NCBI GenBank assembly: GCA_035518635.1
Contig: DATIXI010000057.1
Span: 1 to 7,727 of the forward strand
DNA length: 7,727 nt
Reading direction: 5' to 3'
DNA from: AC-32 sp035518635
GTDB lineage: Bacteria; Actinomycetota; Thermoleophilia; Gaiellales; Gaiellaceae
This document shows, in pieces, positions 6,455 to 7,727 of the stretch; the first letter of the stretch is position 1; each line of letters starts with the position of its first letter. The position numbers and the translations under genes were made by a program. The notes beneath the pieces were generated by a model. The model did not search any database, was not told the origin of the DNA, and was given only the letters and a program-made list of their open reading frames with translations.

Positions 6455-6895
6455 TTAGACGAGCGGCTCGCCCGTCTCGAGCAGCGTCTTCAGGCCGCTC
6501 AGGACGTACATCCAGCCGCCGGCCACGCTCTCGGCGGTCTTCGGAGCGCCCTCGAGCTGGTCGTGCGTCACCGTCAGACGGGACACGCCGCCTTCCTGGC
6601 CTTCGATCTCCCAGGTCACGCGGCTCGGCGCCTCCTCGGCGAGCTCGGGGTCGTAGAGCCCCTTCCAGCCGTGGACGAGCAGGCGCGGCGGCTCCTCCTC
6701 GAGGATCGCCTCGTCGCCCCAGAGCTCGCCGTCCGGGCCATACGCACGGCGGCGCCCGTTCGCGAGCTCGATCCGCGCGGCGTAGAAGTACTTCGAGGTG
6801 AACTCCGGAGTGGTGATCGCCTCCCAGATCTGCTCCGGCGTCGCCTTGATGAACACGGTGTAGACCTGCGTCGTCGTCGTCGTCATCGTCGTCAT
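6455..6895 (-). CDS. SRPBCC (AHSA1/START-like) domain protein, operon partner of the ArsR regulator
   Basis: A 146-aa single-domain protein of the SRPBCC helix-grip fold, AHSA1 subgroup. After a threonine-rich leader (MTTMTTTTT), the domain opens with VYTVFIKATPEQIWEAITTPEFTSKYFY, the hallmark first strand and helix. It continues with GELWGDEAILEEEPPRLLVHGW, then VTWEIEGQEGGVSRLTVTHDQLEG and the closing helix GGWMYVLSGLKTLLETG. The fold forms a hydrophobic pocket for small ligands; in ArsR-linked members the natural ligand is usually unknown. The start at ATG 6895 is supported by a strong Shine-Dalgarno, GGAGGA (minus strand, 6907-6902), 6 nt upstream. It overlaps the ArsR stop by 4 bp (ATGA), so translation is probably coupled and both proteins are made together. 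The open frame extends upstream to 6967, but that part lies inside the ArsR gene. No signal peptide; cytoplasmic. Confidence 0.93.
   Translation of the reverse strand: MTTMTTTTTQVYTVFIKATPEQIWEAITTPEFTSKYFYAARIELANGRRRAYGPDGELWGDEAILEEEPPRLLVHGWKGLYDPELAEEAPSRVTWEIEGQEGGVSRLTVTHDQLEGAPKTAESVAGGWMYVLSGLKTLLETGEPLV
6870..6893. repeat. Short GTC/GAC trinucleotide run at the SRPBCC 5' end
   Basis: The plus strand has five consecutive GTC units (6870-6884), one ATC, then two more GTC. Read on the minus strand this encodes the poly-threonine leader (ACG codons) with a second ATG three codons after the first. Unit changes would lengthen or shorten the leader without changing frame. Confidence 0.7.
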
Positions 6896-7212
6896 GCGGA
6901 TTCCTCCAGTTGCGTCTTGAGCTCCGCGAGTGCGGATACTCGATGCTCGGTGTACTTGTCGATCCACCGGTCGTGGACCAGACGGATCGGGACGGGGTTC
7001 AGGAAGTGGAGCTTGTTTCTCCCGTCCTTGCGGCTCGTGACGAGGTTGGCTTCCTCCAGGACGCGGAGATGCTTCATCACGCCGAAGCGCGTCATCTCCA
7101 TGCCACTCTCGAGCTCCGTGAGCGTTCGGCCGTCACGCTCGAAGAGCCGGTCGAGCAACTGCCGCCGCGTCGGGTCGGCAAGCGCGCGGAAGACAGCATC
7201 GTCGTCGGTCAC
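6892..7212 (-). CDS. ArsR-family winged-helix transcriptional regulator (autorepressor type)
   Basis: A 106-aa regulator. The N-terminus DDDAVFRALADPTRRQLLDRLF is the classic ArsR opening. The recognition helix region follows in TLTELESGMEMTRFGVMKHLRVLEEANLV, and the wing in TSRKDGRNKLHFLNP. The C-terminus (IRLVHDRWIDKYTEHR) forms the dimer helix. The metal-binding ELCVCDL motif of ArsR/SmtB sensors is absent; the protein has no cysteine at all, so a metal-thiol sensor is unlikely. It belongs with the ArsR proteins that pair with SRPBCC/AHSA1 proteins. The start GTG 7212 is chosen because it sits directly before DDDAVFRALADP and 6 nt after a TATTAT box, giving a leaderless transcript; the frame stays open upstream to 7365 but has no family similarity. 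The stop overlaps the SRPBCC start (ATGA). The promoter contains a palindrome between -35 and -10, so it very likely represses its own operon. Confidence 0.94.
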   Translation of the reverse strand: MTDDDAVFRALADPTRRQLLDRLFERDGRTLTELESGMEMTRFGVMKHLRVLEEANLVTSRKDGRNKLHFLNPVPIRLVHDRWIDKYTEHRVSALAELKTQLEESA

Positions 7213-7218
7213 GGCTCG

Positions 7219-7248
7219 ATAATATGTGACCAAATGGTCACCTGTCAA
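7219..7248 (-). promoter_or_regulatory. Promoter of the ArsR-SRPBCC operon
   Basis: Minus strand: a perfect TTGACA -35 (7248-7243), an 18-bp spacer, then a TATTAT -10 (7224-7219). The -10 ends 6 nt before the GTG of the regulator, so transcription should start at or within a base or two of the start codon. This is the best sigma-70-type promoter in the window. Confidence 0.8.
7226..7241. promoter_or_regulatory. Probable ArsR operator: 7-bp inverted repeat inside the promoter spacer
   Basis: On the minus strand GTGACCATTTGGTCAC forms perfect 7-bp arms (GTGACCA and TGGTCAC) around two bases. It fills almost the whole 18-bp spacer between -35 and -10, so a bound dimer would block RNA polymerase. 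Homodimeric ArsR proteins typically bind such repeats at their own promoters. It is 52 bp upstream of the divergent hydrolase ATG and might affect that gene too. Confidence 0.75.
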
Positions 7249-7257
7249 GGCCACCGA

Positions 7258-7286
7258 TTGCGCCCGCGAAAGCCGCGGACGACAAT
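7258..7286 (+). promoter_or_regulatory. Weak candidate promoter of the alpha/beta-hydrolase gene
   Basis: Plus strand: TTGCGC (7258-7263), 17-bp spacer, GACAAT (7281-7286), then 6 nt to the ATG at 7293. Hexamer matches are partial (3 of 6 and 4 of 6), but spacing is right and no Shine-Dalgarno precedes the ATG, consistent with a leaderless start. Confidence 0.35.
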
Positions 7287-7292
7287 CAGCGA

Positions 7293-7727
7293 ATGGCTCC
7301 TCCGATTCGCTACGCGCGGAGCGGCGACGTGAACATCGCGTACCAGGTCGTCGGCGAGGGTCCACACGACCTGCTGATGATCCCAGGCTGGGTGAGCCAT
7401 CTCGGCCTCGATTGGAGCGAGCCGCGCTGGGTGCGCTGGTTCGAGCGGATGACGTCGTTCGCGCGCGTCGTTCGCTTCGACAAACGTGGCACCGGCATGT
7501 CGGACCGCACGCCCGGCGTCCCCACGCCCGATGAGCGGATGGAGGATGCGCGCGCGGTCCTGGATGCGGCAGGCCTCGAACGAGCGCACGTGATCGGCTG
7601 GAGCGAGGGAGGGCCGCTCGCCGTGATGCTGGCCCTCACGCACCCGGAGCGCGTACAGAGCCTCGTCCTCCATGGAACGCAGGCGACCTTCCGCCACCGC
7701 GACGACTATCCGTTTGGCGACGAACAG
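7293..7727 (+). CDS. Alpha/beta-hydrolase-fold protein, N-terminal part (3' end beyond window); possibly hydrolase-nucleotide cyclase fusion
   Basis: The frame opens at ATG 7293 and stays open for 145 codons to the right edge. It begins MAPPIRYARSGDVNIAYQVV, then LLMIPGWVSHL (oxyanion region, near residues 27-37), VRFDKRGTGMSDR (61-72), and the nucleophile elbow VIGWSEGGPLAVMLAL with Ser104. LVLHGTQATF follows. The catalytic Asp and His lie beyond the window. The IRYARSGDVNIAYQVVG opening with PGWVSHL and FDKRGTGMSDR is a pattern I recognise from actinobacterial proteins in which this hydrolase domain is fused to a class III adenylate/guanylate cyclase domain; stand-alone hydrolases and fusions to other output domains share it. 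No signal peptide, so cytoplasmic. It is divergent from the ArsR operon with 80 bp between start codons. Family call is firm; the fusion is inference. Confidence 0.85.
   Translation, partial: MAPPIRYARSGDVNIAYQVVGEGPHDLLMIPGWVSHLGLDWSEPRWVRWFERMTSFARVVRFDKRGTGMSDRTPGVPTPDERMEDARAVLDAAGLERAHVIGWSEGGPLAVMLALTHPERVQSLVLHGTQATFRHRDDYPFGDEQ

Noticed and set aside
5329..6801. Plus-strand Arg-rich frame crossing the LCAT-like gene and the convergent gap
   Set aside because: It is out of frame with the lipase triad, low-complexity, and spans two convergent genes.
6446..7332. Plus-strand frames over the ArsR-SRPBCC operon
   Set aside because: They are antisense shadows; the operon has promoter, operator, Shine-Dalgarno and conserved domains on the minus strand.
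7245..7697. Minus-strand frames opposite the hydrolase gene
   Set aside because: The plus strand encodes a clear alpha/beta-hydrolase N-terminus with nucleophile elbow; the opposite frames show no family features.

Overview
The window is strongly GC-rich, with G or C at most third codon positions, short intergenic gaps and frequent GTG starts. Together with the protein families present, this points to an actinobacterial chromosome. Thermoleophilia (Solirubrobacterales or Gaiellales-like) is my best guess, because the hydrolase at the right edge resembles the N-terminal half of hydrolase/nucleotide-cyclase fusions I associate with such genomes. That placement is inference. I see no mobile element, tRNA, rRNA or CRISPR array.

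Layout, left to right: (1) a minus-strand GcvT-family gene, cut by the left edge, whose N-terminus looks DmdA-like. (2) Divergent from it, two tandem plus-strand paralogues of the PYROXD2/CrtI-like FAD oxidoreductase family. (3) A convergent gap of about 156 bp, then a minus-strand zinc-free NADPH:quinone-oxidoreductase-type MDR enzyme. (4) Divergent from that, a secreted LCAT-family lipase/acyltransferase with a visible Ser-Asp-His triad. (5) Convergent with the lipase, a two-gene minus-strand operon of an ArsR-type repressor and an SRPBCC/AHSA1-domain protein overlapping by ATGA. Its promoter has a near-perfect inverted repeat placed exactly between -35 and -10. (6) Divergent from the operon, the start of an alpha/beta-hydrolase gene cut by the right edge.

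How the parts may work together: the GcvT-like protein and the flavoenzyme pair share one very short divergent promoter region. They may form a folate- and flavin-linked catabolic unit, but the substrate cannot be read from the sequence. The ArsR/SRPBCC pair is a self-contained, probably autorepressed, ligand-responsive unit. The MDR enzyme and the LCAT-like protein are divergent neighbours with no obvious pathway link.

A recurring trait is that several first genes of transcription units have a -10-like hexamer 6 to 9 nt before the start codon and no Shine-Dalgarno. Only the second gene of the ArsR operon has a strong one. This suggests leaderless transcripts. I did not find a clearly unprecedented system; the most tractable leads are the ArsR operator/promoter, the GcvT/PYROXD2 divergent unit and the atypical bacterial LCAT homologue.
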